This document shows positions 1 to 9,530 of a stretch of DNA of 9,672 bases, in pieces (positions within the stretch are counted from its first letter, which is position 1; every line of letters starts with the position of its first letter). The position numbers and the translations under genes are program-made. The DNA is from an uncultured Caldilinea sp. (GTDB taxonomy: Bacteria > Chloroflexota > Anaerolineae > Caldilineales > Caldilineaceae), in contig CALFWA010000201.1 in the NCBI GenBank assembly GCA_937928035.1, positions 1 to 9,672 on the forward strand, in the 5' to 3' direction. Below the pieces are notes generated by a model that was given only the letters and a program-made list of their open reading frames with translations, was not told the origin of the DNA and searched no databases.

Positions 1-373
1 ATCACCGAGGCGCCACCTGCTGCTGTATCCAGACGCAACAGTGCATCAGGCTGGGGTTCATTTTCCATGGGGTTCATTTTCCAGGTCGAGCCGCACGCTG
101 ACATTGTCGCCGACGCCTGGATGCGGTGTATGAGCGCTATAGACGCCTAACCACGCAACCATCGACGTGTGCGGCACAGTCTCCATGACTCTCGTAGCGG
201 GCAGGCGATGGCATGTAGACGACCCCTTCAATTAGCTCCGCTTTTTTCAACCCAGGCATGGCGTCGTAGGCGCGCTCAAATTCGACCCGCGTCAATCGGT
301 CACCCGACTCCAAAGGATGCACATTGGTTAAGGTTTTCGTTGAGCCTGCTTTGGAAAGATTTAACGCCGCCAT
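1..373 (-). pseudogene. Uma2-family (DUF820) protein, frameshifted 5' fragment
   Basis: The start is ATG at 371-373, supported by a consensus AAGGAGG (381-387) with a 7-nt spacer. The first 64 or so residues resemble the N-terminus of Uma2-family restriction-endonuclease-fold proteins (LESGDRLTRVEFER, AELIEGVVYMPSPARYESHG). The frame then runs into DCAAHVDGCVVRRL and stops at 137-139. Skipping one base near 163 restores a Uma2-like reading (MVAWLGVYSAHTPHPGVG, then DNVSVRLDLENEP). That frame is broken again by an exact 16-bp tandem duplication (52-67 and 68-83); removing one copy restores QPDALLRLDTAAGGASV up to the window edge. The net insertion of 17 bases does not restore the frame, so the gene looks decayed, although the N-terminal peptide could still be made. 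The rest lies outside the window. It begins 40 nt after the oxidoreductase stop on the same strand, with no clear functional link to the operon. Uma2 proteins are common in Chloroflexota and cyanobacteria and their role is poorly known. Confidence 0.8.
52..83. repeat. Exact 16-bp tandem duplication
   Basis: TGGGGTTCATTTTCCA occurs twice back to back, at 52-67 and 68-83. It sits inside the Uma2-like reading frame. Because 16 is not a multiple of 3 it shifts the frame, and removing one copy restores a sensible Uma2-type protein sequence. It looks like a recent slippage or duplication mutation. Confidence 0.95.
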
Positions 374-380
374 GTATCCG

Positions 381-387
381 CCTCCTT
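381..387 (-). promoter_or_regulatory. Consensus Shine-Dalgarno of the Uma2-like gene
   Basis: AAGGAGG on the minus strand, 7 nt before the ATG at 373. It fixes the start of the Uma2-like gene and shows that the gene was, at least originally, translated on its own rather than by coupling to the upstream oxidoreductase. Confidence 0.8.
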
Positions 388-413
388 CGACGATTGTGCC
401 CCATCTTTGCGGA

Positions 414-1379
<966 letters not shown>

Positions 1380-1432
1380 ACATCACCGCTTTTGATGAGC
1401 GCCTGATAGAGCATGGGGATGTTGCCTCGCTT

Positions 1433-1459
1433 TGTCCACAATTTCAGGAGAAGTGGACA
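1433..1459 (-). other. Small inverted repeat between permease and oxidoreductase genes
   Basis: TGTCCAC (1433-1439) and GTGGACA (1453-1459) form a perfect 7-bp stem with a 13-nt loop, just after the second permease stop on the minus strand. No T-run follows, so it is not a clear terminator. It could be a minor mRNA processing or stability element, or chance. Confidence 0.3.
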
Positions 1460-1462
1460 GTT

Positions 1463-2356
1463 CTACCCCTTAATTCCTGTTAGAGCAATTCCTTCAATAA
1501 AGGTGCGTTGCGTTAAAAAGAACAGAATCACGGTTGGAATCATGGTCAGCGTTGCAGCCGCCATCATCAACTGCCACTGTGCGCCATACATATTTTGGAA
1601 CATTTTGAGACCGAGTGAGATAGTCCATTGATTTTGTTCGGTGAGGTAGATCAGCGGTCCCAAAAAATCTCGATAGGTGGCGACGAAGGTGAACAGCGCT
1701 ACGGTGGCCAGCGCTGGTTTAATCAGCGGTGCAATGATTCGCCAAAAAATGCCCAATTCCCCTGCCCCATCGATACGCGCTGCATCCGACAGCTCGTTGG
1801 GAATGGTCATCATAAATTGACGTAGCAGAAAAACGTAAAGTGCATTGCCAAAAAAGGCGGGCACGACAAGTGGCCAGATGGTGCCCACCCAGCCAAGCTG
1901 GCGAAAGACAATGTAAAGGGGAATCATCGTCACCTGGGCGGGCAACATAATCGTGCTCAGATAGATCAGAAACACAAGATTGCGACCGGGCCACTTCACG
2001 CGCGCAAACCCATACGCAATGAGCGAACAGGAGATCACAGTGCCGAGGATGGTCAGCGCGCAGATCACCAAAGTGTTGTACATATACAGCCAAAACGGAA
2101 TATATTGGGTTGAGGCGATAAAATTCCCCCATTGCGGATCTTTTGGGAAAAGACTGGGGGGTACGAGAAAGACTTCGACGTCTGTTTTTAGGGCCGTCGT
2201 AATCATCCAATAGAGAGGAAAGACATACGCCACAGCCATCAACGTGCAGACAACGTAGGCGAAGCCCTTCATGAGCGCATTCTGTCTGCGGCGACTTTGC
2301 AGCCCTAGCGACTGGAGTGAAAAAGCAGGAGGCATGAGAGGTTTACTTGCGCGCAT
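1463..2356 (-). CDS. ABC sugar transporter permease, CUT1 family (MalG-like)
   Basis: A 297-aa inner-membrane permease. After a short basic cytoplasmic N-terminus, hydrophobic segments lie at about 31-53, 90-117, 126-150, 158-180, 208-229 and 264-281, matching the six-helix MalG/UgpE type. The conserved EAA loop that docks the ATPase is LSDAARIDGAGELGIFWR (189-206), followed by IIAPLIKPA. The N-terminal FPLYWMITTALKTDVEVF is typical of this subfamily. The gene starts 2 nt after the stop of the other permease, and GAGGAG lies directly before the ATG across that junction, so translation of the two is probably coupled. Together they would form the heterodimeric channel for the sugar delivered by the lipoprotein encoded upstream. 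The substrate is not readable from sequence; context points to an amino sugar or oligosaccharide. Confidence 0.95.
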   Translation of the reverse strand: MRASKPLMPPAFSLQSLGLQSRRRQNALMKGFAYVVCTLMAVAYVFPLYWMITTALKTDVEVFLVPPSLFPKDPQWGNFIASTQYIPFWLYMYNTLVICALTILGTVISCSLIAYGFARVKWPGRNLVFLIYLSTIMLPAQVTMIPLYIVFRQLGWVGTIWPLVVPAFFGNALYVFLLRQFMMTIPNELSDAARIDGAGELGIFWRIIAPLIKPALATVALFTFVATYRDFLGPLIYLTEQNQWTISLGLKMFQNMYGAQWQLMMAAATLTMIPTVILFFLTQRTFIEGIALTGIKG

Positions 2357-2358
2357 AG

Positions 2359-3291
2359 CTACTCCTCAGAACGATAGTAAACCCAGCCAGAAGTGCGGAA
2401 AAGCACAGCGGTCGCAAGCAACACGATGGCAAATAAAATCCACGCCTGTGCGCTTGCATATCCCATTTTGAACAACTGAAACGCCGACTGGTACAGATAC
2501 ATGGCGTAGAACAGCATTGAATTGAGAGGGCCGCCGGCCGAGCCGTCGCGTGTGGCCGTCAACACCCATGCTTCTGTAAAATATTGGAAGTAGCCGATGA
2601 CGTTTATGATGATTGTGTAGAAAATGACGGGGCTCATCATCGGCAACGTCACATGCCAGGTCTTGCGCAGGGCATTGGCGCCGTCCAGCTCCGCCGCCTC
2701 TAACAGCGAGACCGGCACATCACGCAGCCCAGCGAGATAGATGAGGATCGTGTTTCCTCCGAACCACAGCCCCATGAAAATTAGCGAAGGTTTTGTGAAG
2801 CGAGGATCGGTCAGCCAGCCGATGCGCTGAAATCCAAGCCATTCTAAAAACACGTTCAAAATGCCGTACTGACCATTAAACAACCACAGCCAGACAATGG
2901 TCGCCGCTACCACAGGCGTGATCGAAGGAAGGTAGAAGATTGTCCGATAGATCGACAATCCACGAATCTGGGTCGCAAGCAGCAGCGCCATTAAAAAGTC
3001 GAAGATTAAATGGATAGGCAACCCAATGAACACCATGTAGAGTGTATTGCGCAGAGCGATGCCGTAGACGCGATCGTTGAGCAGGTCTCGATAGTTTTCC
3101 AGTCCGATGAAGATCGGCGGCTGCAGCACGTTATAGTCGGTAAAGCTATAGTAGAGAGATTGCACAATCGGCCAGGCTGCAAACGCCAGGAAACCGATTA
3201 TTGCCGGTGATATGAAGGCAAGTCCGGTCAGAAGCGAGCGCAGCCTGCGTGCGTTCAAGTTCAAGTTTCGGGCATGGGTTGCTGCTGTCAT
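2359..3291 (-). CDS. ABC sugar transporter permease, CUT1 family (MalF/UgpA-like)
   Basis: A 310-aa inner-membrane permease. I place the start at the ATG at 3289-3291 (MTAATHARNL), which has AGGA at 3301-3304 with a 9-nt spacer. An open frame extends to 3375, but the extra residues only translate the intergenic hairpin. The segment LLTGLAFISPAIIGFLAFAA (20-39) is the usual first membrane helix, followed by further helices and the EAA loop LLEAAELDGANALRKTWHV (196-214) with LPMMSP after it. It lies between the binding-protein gene and the second permease, the standard CUT1 order. The upstream junction carries a strong stem-loop that probably lowers permease expression relative to the binding protein. 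No ATP-binding subunit is encoded nearby, so a shared MsmK-type ATPase elsewhere in the genome is likely. Confidence 0.94.
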   Translation of the reverse strand: MTAATHARNLNLNARRLRSLLTGLAFISPAIIGFLAFAAWPIVQSLYYSFTDYNVLQPPIFIGLENYRDLLNDRVYGIALRNTLYMVFIGLPIHLIFDFLMALLLATQIRGLSIYRTIFYLPSITPVVAATIVWLWLFNGQYGILNVFLEWLGFQRIGWLTDPRFTKPSLIFMGLWFGGNTILIYLAGLRDVPVSLLEAAELDGANALRKTWHVTLPMMSPVIFYTIIINVIGYFQYFTEAWVLTATRDGSAGGPLNSMLFYAMYLYQSAFQLFKMGYASAQAWILFAIVLLATAVLFRTSGWVYYRSEE

Positions 3292-3328
3292 ACTGATGAT
3301 TCCTGTAAGATCGCTTTCACCGACCTCG

Positions 3329-3367
3329 TTCTCTGGCGAGGAATATTGCGCATTCCTCGCCAGAGAA
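3329..3367 (-). other. Strong intergenic stem-loop between binding-protein and permease genes
   Basis: A perfect 16-bp inverted repeat, 3329-3344 with 3352-3367, and a 7-nt loop. On the minus strand it begins 13 nt after the binding-protein stop. It is GC-rich and not followed by a T-run, so it looks like a read-through, 3'-end-protecting hairpin rather than a full terminator. By analogy with malE-malF and similar junctions, it would raise binding-protein mRNA over the permease part; that role is inferred. Confidence 0.85.
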
Positions 3368-3380
3368 TGAAACATCTGAA

Positions 3381-4742
3381 TTAGCTGCCGCGCTGGAGCA
3401 CTTTGTCCAACTCCGCCTGGACTTCGGCAGTCACCTGATCCAATGCCTCCTGTGCACTCATCTGCCCATTAAATACAGCGCTTTCAGCTTCCGCCAGCCT
3501 TGAGTAAAGCAGGTCATTGACCGGCATTTTGTCCGGACCAAACGCATGCGGGCCGTTCAAGAGGTTGACGGCCAGTTGGAAGCGATGGTCGCTGACGAAG
3601 CGCTCTTCGGAGGCGGGAGCGATCTTCGGCGGTACGTTTTGGATGGCGTAGCAGAAATCGCCCATGTTTTGCGGCTCGCTGAGCCAGCGGATGAACTCCC
3701 ACGATGCGTCGGGCGCCTTGACGCCGGTCGGAATCGTGAAGACGCTGCCGTCGAACGTGGTAGTGTTTTCGTTGCCGCCTTCGGGATAGGGCGCCGGCAT
3801 GAACTCCATCACGAGATCGGGTGCAAACTTTTTCTGGAACTGAATAAACCACTCGCCCACCTGCGTCATGGCTTCTTTGCCGACAAAGAAGGAGTTCTGC
3901 GTGCTCATGTAATCGCCAAAGCCGCTTTGGAACGCCGCCACTTTTTCGGGGCCTAAGCGCTGCCGATAGGACGCTTCCCAGTCCAGCGCCGCCACGATTC
4001 GAGGATCGTTAGCGGTGATCTTCTGATTTTCTGCATCGTAGAAGCTGCCTCCGAAGACGCGTCCCCACCAGGTCAACCCTGCTGGCAGCAATCCAACGCG
4101 CTCGATGTTCCCGTTGGCGTCAAACTTTTCGAGCTTCTGAGCGATCTCGTCTAACTCTGGCGTCATCTTGGGTGGATTGTTCGGGTCCGCTCCGACTTCT
4201 TTGAACAAGGCTGGCTGGTAGGCGATCACCTGGGAGTTAGAAGTGATCATGAGCCCCCACAAATTGTCATTCCACCACCAGGCGTCCCAGAACTGCGGGA
4301 AGTATTCTGATCCATCGATGCCCGCCGCCTCGGCGTACTTGGTGATAGGCTGCAGACCGTTGCGCGAGGCCATCGAGACCAACTGGCGCAGCCAGACCGC
4401 CGACACAACATCGGGTGGATTGCCGCCGGCGATAGCCGTCAGCACCTTTTCATACTGCCCGAAAACGGTCGTCATGTTGACGAAAATCTCGCCTTCATGC
4501 TCCTGATTGAACTTGTCCACCAGCTTTTGCAGCTCATCAAACTCAAAGCCGCTCCAGCCGGTCCAGTAATTGAGAAAAACCTGTCCACTTGCAGCCGCAG
4601 GTTGGCCGCCGGCCTGCCCTCCCGGCGCAGCCACAGGGGCTGCAGGCACTGCGCAGGCCGCCAGCGCCATGGCTGCACCCCCGGCGCCAACCATCTGCAA
4701 AAATGCACGCCGACTCATTTGATGTTTCGATTGTTCTGACAT
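3381..4742 (-). CDS. ABC sugar transporter solute-binding lipoprotein (family 1), Tat-type signal
   Basis: A 453-aa extracytoplasmic sugar-binding protein. I choose the ATG at 4740-4742 (MSEQSKHQMSRRAF) because AAGGGG (4750-4755) lies 7 nt upstream; an in-frame ATG at 4769 has no comparable support and would spoil the signal peptide. The N-terminus has a twin-arginine motif SRRAFLQ (10-16), a hydrophobic core, and a lipobox LAAC with lipidation at Cys30. A low-complexity Ala/Gly/Pro/Gln linker follows (31-54). The mature part opens VFLNYWTGWSGFEFDELQ and keeps family-1 features such as the helix with DKFNQEH and the GGNPPDVV segment (107-113). It would capture sugar outside the cell and deliver it to the two permeases encoded next. 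The 115-nt gap to the kinase gene holds a small hairpin but no convincing promoter. Confidence 0.95.
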   Translation of the reverse strand: MSEQSKHQMSRRAFLQMVGAGGAAMALAACAVPAAPVAAPGGQAGGQPAAASGQVFLNYWTGWSGFEFDELQKLVDKFNQEHEGEIFVNMTTVFGQYEKVLTAIAGGNPPDVVSAVWLRQLVSMASRNGLQPITKYAEAAGIDGSEYFPQFWDAWWWNDNLWGLMITSNSQVIAYQPALFKEVGADPNNPPKMTPELDEIAQKLEKFDANGNIERVGLLPAGLTWWGRVFGGSFYDAENQKITANDPRIVAALDWEASYRQRLGPEKVAAFQSGFGDYMSTQNSFFVGKEAMTQVGEWFIQFQKKFAPDLVMEFMPAPYPEGGNENTTTFDGSVFTIPTGVKAPDASWEFIRWLSEPQNMGDFCYAIQNVPPKIAPASEERFVSDHRFQLAVNLLNGPHAFGPDKMPVNDLLYSRLAEAESAVFNGQMSAQEALDQVTAEVQAELDKVLQRGS

Positions 4743-4842
4743 GGCTTCACCCCTTCTGGAAAAACACACCTGAAAATCGACCGAAGCAAGAATTGCGACT
4801 CACAGCGGACTGAACTTTGACCTGCATGCCCCGCTCAAACGC

Positions 4843-4859
4843 AACGTCTGGTTGACGTT
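4843..4859 (-). other. Small hairpin at the kinase stop codon
   Basis: AACGTC (4843-4848) and GACGTT (4854-4859) form a perfect 6-bp stem with a 5-nt loop that overlaps the ROK kinase stop codon. It stands at the 5' end of the 115-nt gap before the binding-protein gene. No T-run follows. It may be an attenuation or processing site, but it is short enough to be chance. Confidence 0.35.
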
Positions 4860-5746
4860 ACCCTTCCGCCGCAATCAGGCCGGCGCCGATCAGTCCGCTG
4901 TCTGCGCCCAACTGTGTAAACAACAACGCAGTGTCTCGATGCGAAGGCAGCGTGCGTTCGACGAAGGCCGCCCTCACTGCGTCGAGATAGCGCGCGCCGA
5001 GCAGCGCAGCGCTGCCGCCGATCAGGATCGCCTCCGGCGCAAGCACGTGGGCGACGCTCGCCAACCCCCAGCCCAGCCACTTCGCCGCTTCATCGACGGC
5101 AGGAACGGCTTCGCCGTCGCAATACGCCTGTGCCAGCGCCTGCACCGATGCATAGCCGCTCCGCTGCAGCATCACGCTGGTGGCGGCGTACACCTCGAGA
5201 CAGCCGCTCAACTGATCGCTGCAAGGGCGGCCGCCTTGCAGCTCGACCAACACCTGCCCAATTTCGCCTGCGCCGCCAAACCGTCCTCGATACAGCTTGC
5301 CATCGATCACCACGCCGCCGCCGACGCCTGTGCCCACCGCCGCCAGCAAGAAATGACGATAGGGACGGGCGGCGCCCAGCACCGCCTCAGCCAGCGCATG
5401 GCAGTTCACGTCGTTATCCACAGATACGGGCATCCCCAGCGCCAAAGTCAGGCGTTCGCCGAGTGGGAAGCCGCTCCACCCCGGCAGATGAAAGGTGGCG
5501 TAGCGCACGACGCCGGTTTCTCGGTCGATCTGGCCGGCGCTGGCGACGCCGGCCCGCCGTATGGCCCCCTGCGTCCCCGTATACCGGCGCATGACGGCGT
5601 GACCGAGGGCAGCCGTCCGCTGTGCGACGCGCTCCGGCCCTTCCGTCGCCTGGGTGGCGATCTCCTGGCGCTGATGCAGGCTGAAGTCCGGCTCCAGCAC
5701 CGCAGCCGCCACCTTCGTGCCGCCAATGTCGAAGACCAGAATCGGC

Positions 5747-5760
<14 letters not shown>
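4858..5760 (-). CDS. ROK family sugar kinase (possible N-acetylmannosamine kinase)
   Basis: A 300-aa ROK kinase of usual length. The phosphate-binding loop is DIGGTK (11-16). The catalytic region is VDNDVNCHALAE (114-125), with an Asp as the likely general base. The second ATP motif is AVGTGVGGGV (141-150), and the ROK signature GGAGEIGQ follows (162-169). The canonical zinc site (His of GEIGH plus C-x-C-G-x-x-G-C) is altered: His is Gln169 and the Cys cluster reads CSDQLSGCLE (180-189), leaving Cys180 and Cys187. Next to nanE, the simplest role is ATP-dependent 6-phosphorylation of ManNAc, giving the substrate of NanE; GlcNAc or glucose kinase are alternatives. The gene overlaps the DUF4127 gene by 14 nt, which suggests translational coupling. 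The changed site makes substrate assignment uncertain. Confidence 0.92.
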
Positions 5761-7435
<1,675 letters not shown>

Positions 7436-7452
7436 AGACAGACGCTCCTCTT

Positions 7453-8160
7453 TCAGCGTTTGAATGTTTCGATCGCTTTCACAAACCTTTGCGTAATCTC
7501 CTGCGGCCGCGTGATGGCGCCTCCTACGACGACGCTCACAGCCCCTGCCGCCAGTGCAGCGGTGACCTGCTCCGGCGTGTGATAGCGTCCTTCGGCGATC
7601 ACGGGCGTCTTCAGCACGCGGCTCAGGGCGGCGACCAGGGCGATGTCCGGGCCATCCTGCTGTGGGCTGTAGGGGGTGTAGCCTGACAGCGTCGTCGCCA
7701 CAAAGTCAGCGCCGGCCGCCTCCGCTGCAACGCCTTCTTCAACGGTCGAGACGTCGGCGAGCACCGGAAGGCCGGTCGTTCGATGGATGGCGGCGATGAA
7801 GGACGTCAGGTCGGTGAATTCGGGCCGCGGCCGCGCCGTGGCGTCGATGGCGATGACGTCGGCGCCGGCTGCAGCGATTTCGCACGCGTGCGCCAGGGTC
7901 GGTGTAATGTAGACGTCGTAACCGGGGATCTCCGCCTTGTAGAGGCCGACGATCGGCAGTGAGACGACGCCGCGGATGGCGCGAACGTCCGAAGGGGTGT
8001 TGGCGCGGATGGCGGCGGCGCCGCCTTGCGCAGCGGCCAGCGCCATCCGCGCCATGATCTCGGCGCCGTAGAGCGGCTCATGCGGCAACGCCTGGCAAGA
8101 AACGATCAGGCGTCCTCGCACCTGCTGAAGAAACGCCTCCGCCTTCTGCTGATAATCCAC
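7453..8160 (-). CDS. nanE: N-acylmannosamine-6-phosphate 2-epimerase
   Basis: A 235-aa TIM-barrel protein of the NanE family, which interconverts ManNAc-6-P and GlcNAc-6-P in the cytoplasm. Family landmarks are the early LIVSCQALPHEPL (18-30), GAAAIRANTPSDVRAI (47-62), LPIVGLYK (68-75), ITPTL (85-89), DVIAIDAT (101-108), ADVST (135-139) and the phosphate-binding end GAVSVVVGGAITRPQEIT (206-223). Lys75 and Glu190 (in IAEGRYHTPEQ) line up by motif with the catalytic Lys66/Glu180 pair described for Clostridium perfringens NanE. The start is GTG (8158-8160) with AAGGAG (8168-8173) and a 7-nt spacer, 57 nt after the regulator gene. It gives the operon its theme: amino-sugar catabolism through ManNAc-6-P. 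No sialic acid lyase gene is seen next to it, so the source may be free ManNAc or another N-acyl amino sugar. Confidence 0.95.
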   Translation of the reverse strand: MDYQQKAEAFLQQVRGRLIVSCQALPHEPLYGAEIMARMALAAAQGGAAAIRANTPSDVRAIRGVVSLPIVGLYKAEIPGYDVYITPTLAHACEIAAAGADVIAIDATARPRPEFTDLTSFIAAIHRTTGLPVLADVSTVEEGVAAEAAGADFVATTLSGYTPYSPQQDGPDIALVAALSRVLKTPVIAEGRYHTPEQVTAALAAGAVSVVVGGAITRPQEITQRFVKAIETFKR

Positions 8161-8167
8161 GCAAGCA

Positions 8168-8173
8168 CTCCTT
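8168..8173 (-). promoter_or_regulatory. Shine-Dalgarno deciding the GTG start of nanE
   Basis: AAGGAG on the minus strand, separated from the GTG at 8158-8160 by 7 nt. There is no competing ATG at suitable spacing, so the gene starts with GTG. Confidence 0.75.
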
Positions 8174-8217
8174 GTTCACTTCTGCGTTTTCTGTAAACAC
8201 CCCTCTGCGCACGTCTG

Positions 8218-8919
<702 letters not shown>

Positions 8920-8956
8920 CGCTTAAAGCTCGATAGAATAAACTCGTGGCGTTGTT

Positions 8957-8986
8957 ACAATAGCATTTTGGTCTATAAATTGTCAA
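8957..8986 (-). promoter_or_regulatory. sigma70-like promoter of the gntR-nanE operon (P1)
   Basis: On the minus strand, TTGACA (8981-8986) is followed by an 18-nt spacer and TATTGT (8957-8962). A TG at the -15/-14 position makes this an extended -10. Transcription would start near 8950, leaving a leader of about 30 nt before the gntR ATG. The spacer contains a TATAGACCAAAA half-site, so repressor binding would block the promoter. Confidence 0.7.
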
Positions 8987-9026
8987 TAGTTTGGTTAAAA
9001 TTTATACCAAATATTTATTTTGGTAT
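8966..9026. promoter_or_regulatory. Cluster of putative GntR operator half-sites
   Basis: Three TTTGGT copies (8967-8972, 8990-8995, 9019-9024) and one ACCAAA (9006-9011) lie within 61 bp. They form two inverted pairs: TTTGGT/ACCAAA at 8990-9011, with an AAATTT centre, and a perfect 8-bp pair ATACCAAA/TTTGGTAT at 9004-9026 with a 7-nt spacer. HutC-type regulators of amino-sugar genes commonly recognise TGGT...ACCA palindromes (for example the DasR/NagR type). Position over the promoters supports a role in autoregulation. Binding is inferred. Confidence 0.65.
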
Positions 9027-9029
9027 GAA
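9001..9029 (-). promoter_or_regulatory. Possible second promoter (P2) overlapping the operator palindrome
   Basis: On the minus strand TTCATA (9024-9029, 4/6 match), an exact 17-nt spacer and TATAAA (9001-9006, 5/6 match). The whole element lies over the ATACCAAA/TTTGGTAT palindrome. The region is AT-rich, so a chance match is possible. Confidence 0.4.
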
Positions 9030-9035
9030 AACGGA

Positions 9036-9052
9036 CGCACCCTGTTGGTGCG
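9036..9052. repeat. Short GC-rich hairpin
   Basis: CGCACC (9036-9041) and GGTGCG (9047-9052) form a perfect 6-bp stem with loop CTGTT. There is no T-run on either side, so it is not a convincing terminator. It borders the repeat-rich stretch that follows. Confidence 0.5.
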
Positions 9053-9160
9053 ATGTTTAAGAGTAGGATGCCACCGCAGCTGCGGCTCGCGGCCGCACGT
9101 CCTCGACGGCCCGCAAGGCCTTGGGGAATGTGAGGAAACGCTGCAGGCCCTCACCCCCTG

Positions 9161-9188
9161 CCCCCTCTCCCAACATCGGGAGAGGGGG
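9161..9188. repeat. Perfect 11-bp inverted repeat (CCCCCTCTCCC/GGGAGAGGGGG)
   Basis: CCCCCTCTCCC (9161-9171) and GGGAGAGGGGG (9178-9188) with loop AACATC, preceded by CCTCACCCCCTG. From memory this motif is a widespread intergenic repeat in Chloroflexota and other bacteria and is often mistranslated as short hypothetical proteins. It sits between repeat units A and B. Confidence 0.85.
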
Positions 9189-9261
9189 AGAAGGAAGCAC
9201 CAGGTGCAGCTCGTAGCCGCACGTCCTTGATGGCGCGCAAGGCCTTGGAAAATCCAGGGAA

Positions 9262-9280
9262 GCGCTGCTACGAGCAGCGC
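9262..9280. repeat. 8-bp inverted repeat with 3-nt loop
   Basis: GCGCTGCT (9262-9269), loop ACG, AGCAGCGC (9273-9280). It overlaps the end of repeat unit B and is followed by a second CTACGAG (9281-9287), a direct copy of 9268-9274. It is part of the intergenic repeat cluster. Confidence 0.75.
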
Positions 9281-9496
9281 CTACGAGAAATGCCCCGGGC
9301 TCACCGCAGATGCGGCTTCCAACCGCATGCCCTCGATGGACCGCCTTCCTGGAAGCCGGTGTTCCACAAGAAGGTTCCACTTTAACCGCGTAATATGGGT
9401 TTACAAATATATCTCGCTGTGCGCTAAACTACATTCGCAGAGTGGATAAAATCATTTCGTCGAAGGTGCTGCGCGTCGTATCCTGAAACCATCTTT

Positions 9497-9530
9497 CAAG
9501 AGAGGAAAGAGCAAACGCTCTCTACTCTTG
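9497..9530 (+). promoter_or_regulatory. Leader hairpin I (alternative to the RBS-covering hairpin)
   Basis: CAAGAG (9497-9502) pairs with CTCTTG (9525-9530), and AGAGC (9508-9512) with GCTCT (9517-9521) around an AAAC tetraloop. Two further pairs, one A-A mismatch and a 2-nt bulge lie between. It uses the same CTCTACTCT strand (9520-9528) that could pair with the ribosome-binding region, so the two folds exclude each other. Confidence 0.5.

Larger units (their letters stand above)
9072..9345. repeat. Degenerate intergenic repeat cluster (three related units)
   Basis: Unit A (9081-9144) and unit B (9205-9268) align over 64 bp without gaps and differ at 13 positions by hand count (about 80% identical). 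Unit C (9311-9339) matches the first 29 bp of unit A at 22 positions. A and C also share the flank CACCGCAG directly before the unit. Open frames across this region are on both strands, low in complexity and lack ribosome-binding sites. It is best read as non-coding dispersed repeat sequence, of the kind that occurs in many copies in some Chloroflexota genomes; the copy number elsewhere cannot be seen here. Confidence 0.7.

Noticed and set aside
3292..3375. N-terminal extension of the first permease
   Set aside because: The 28 extra residues translate the intergenic hairpin; the ATG at 3291 has an SD and gives the normal family length.
4743..4769. N-terminal extension of the binding protein (MCFSRRGEA)
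   Set aside because: The internal ATG at 4742 has a good SD at 7 nt; the extension would contain that SD and places extra residues before a complete Tat signal.
8991..9230. Rightward open frame of 79 codons in the same region
   Set aside because: It begins in the operator island and runs through the same repeat in the other direction (LTPCPLSQHRERG), with no ribosome-binding site.
9057..9380. Leftward open frame of 107 codons in the intergenic region
   Set aside because: It translates the intergenic repeats (including the SPPLPMLGEGAGG stretch from the CCCTC hairpin repeat), which is a familiar false gene; no ribosome-binding site.
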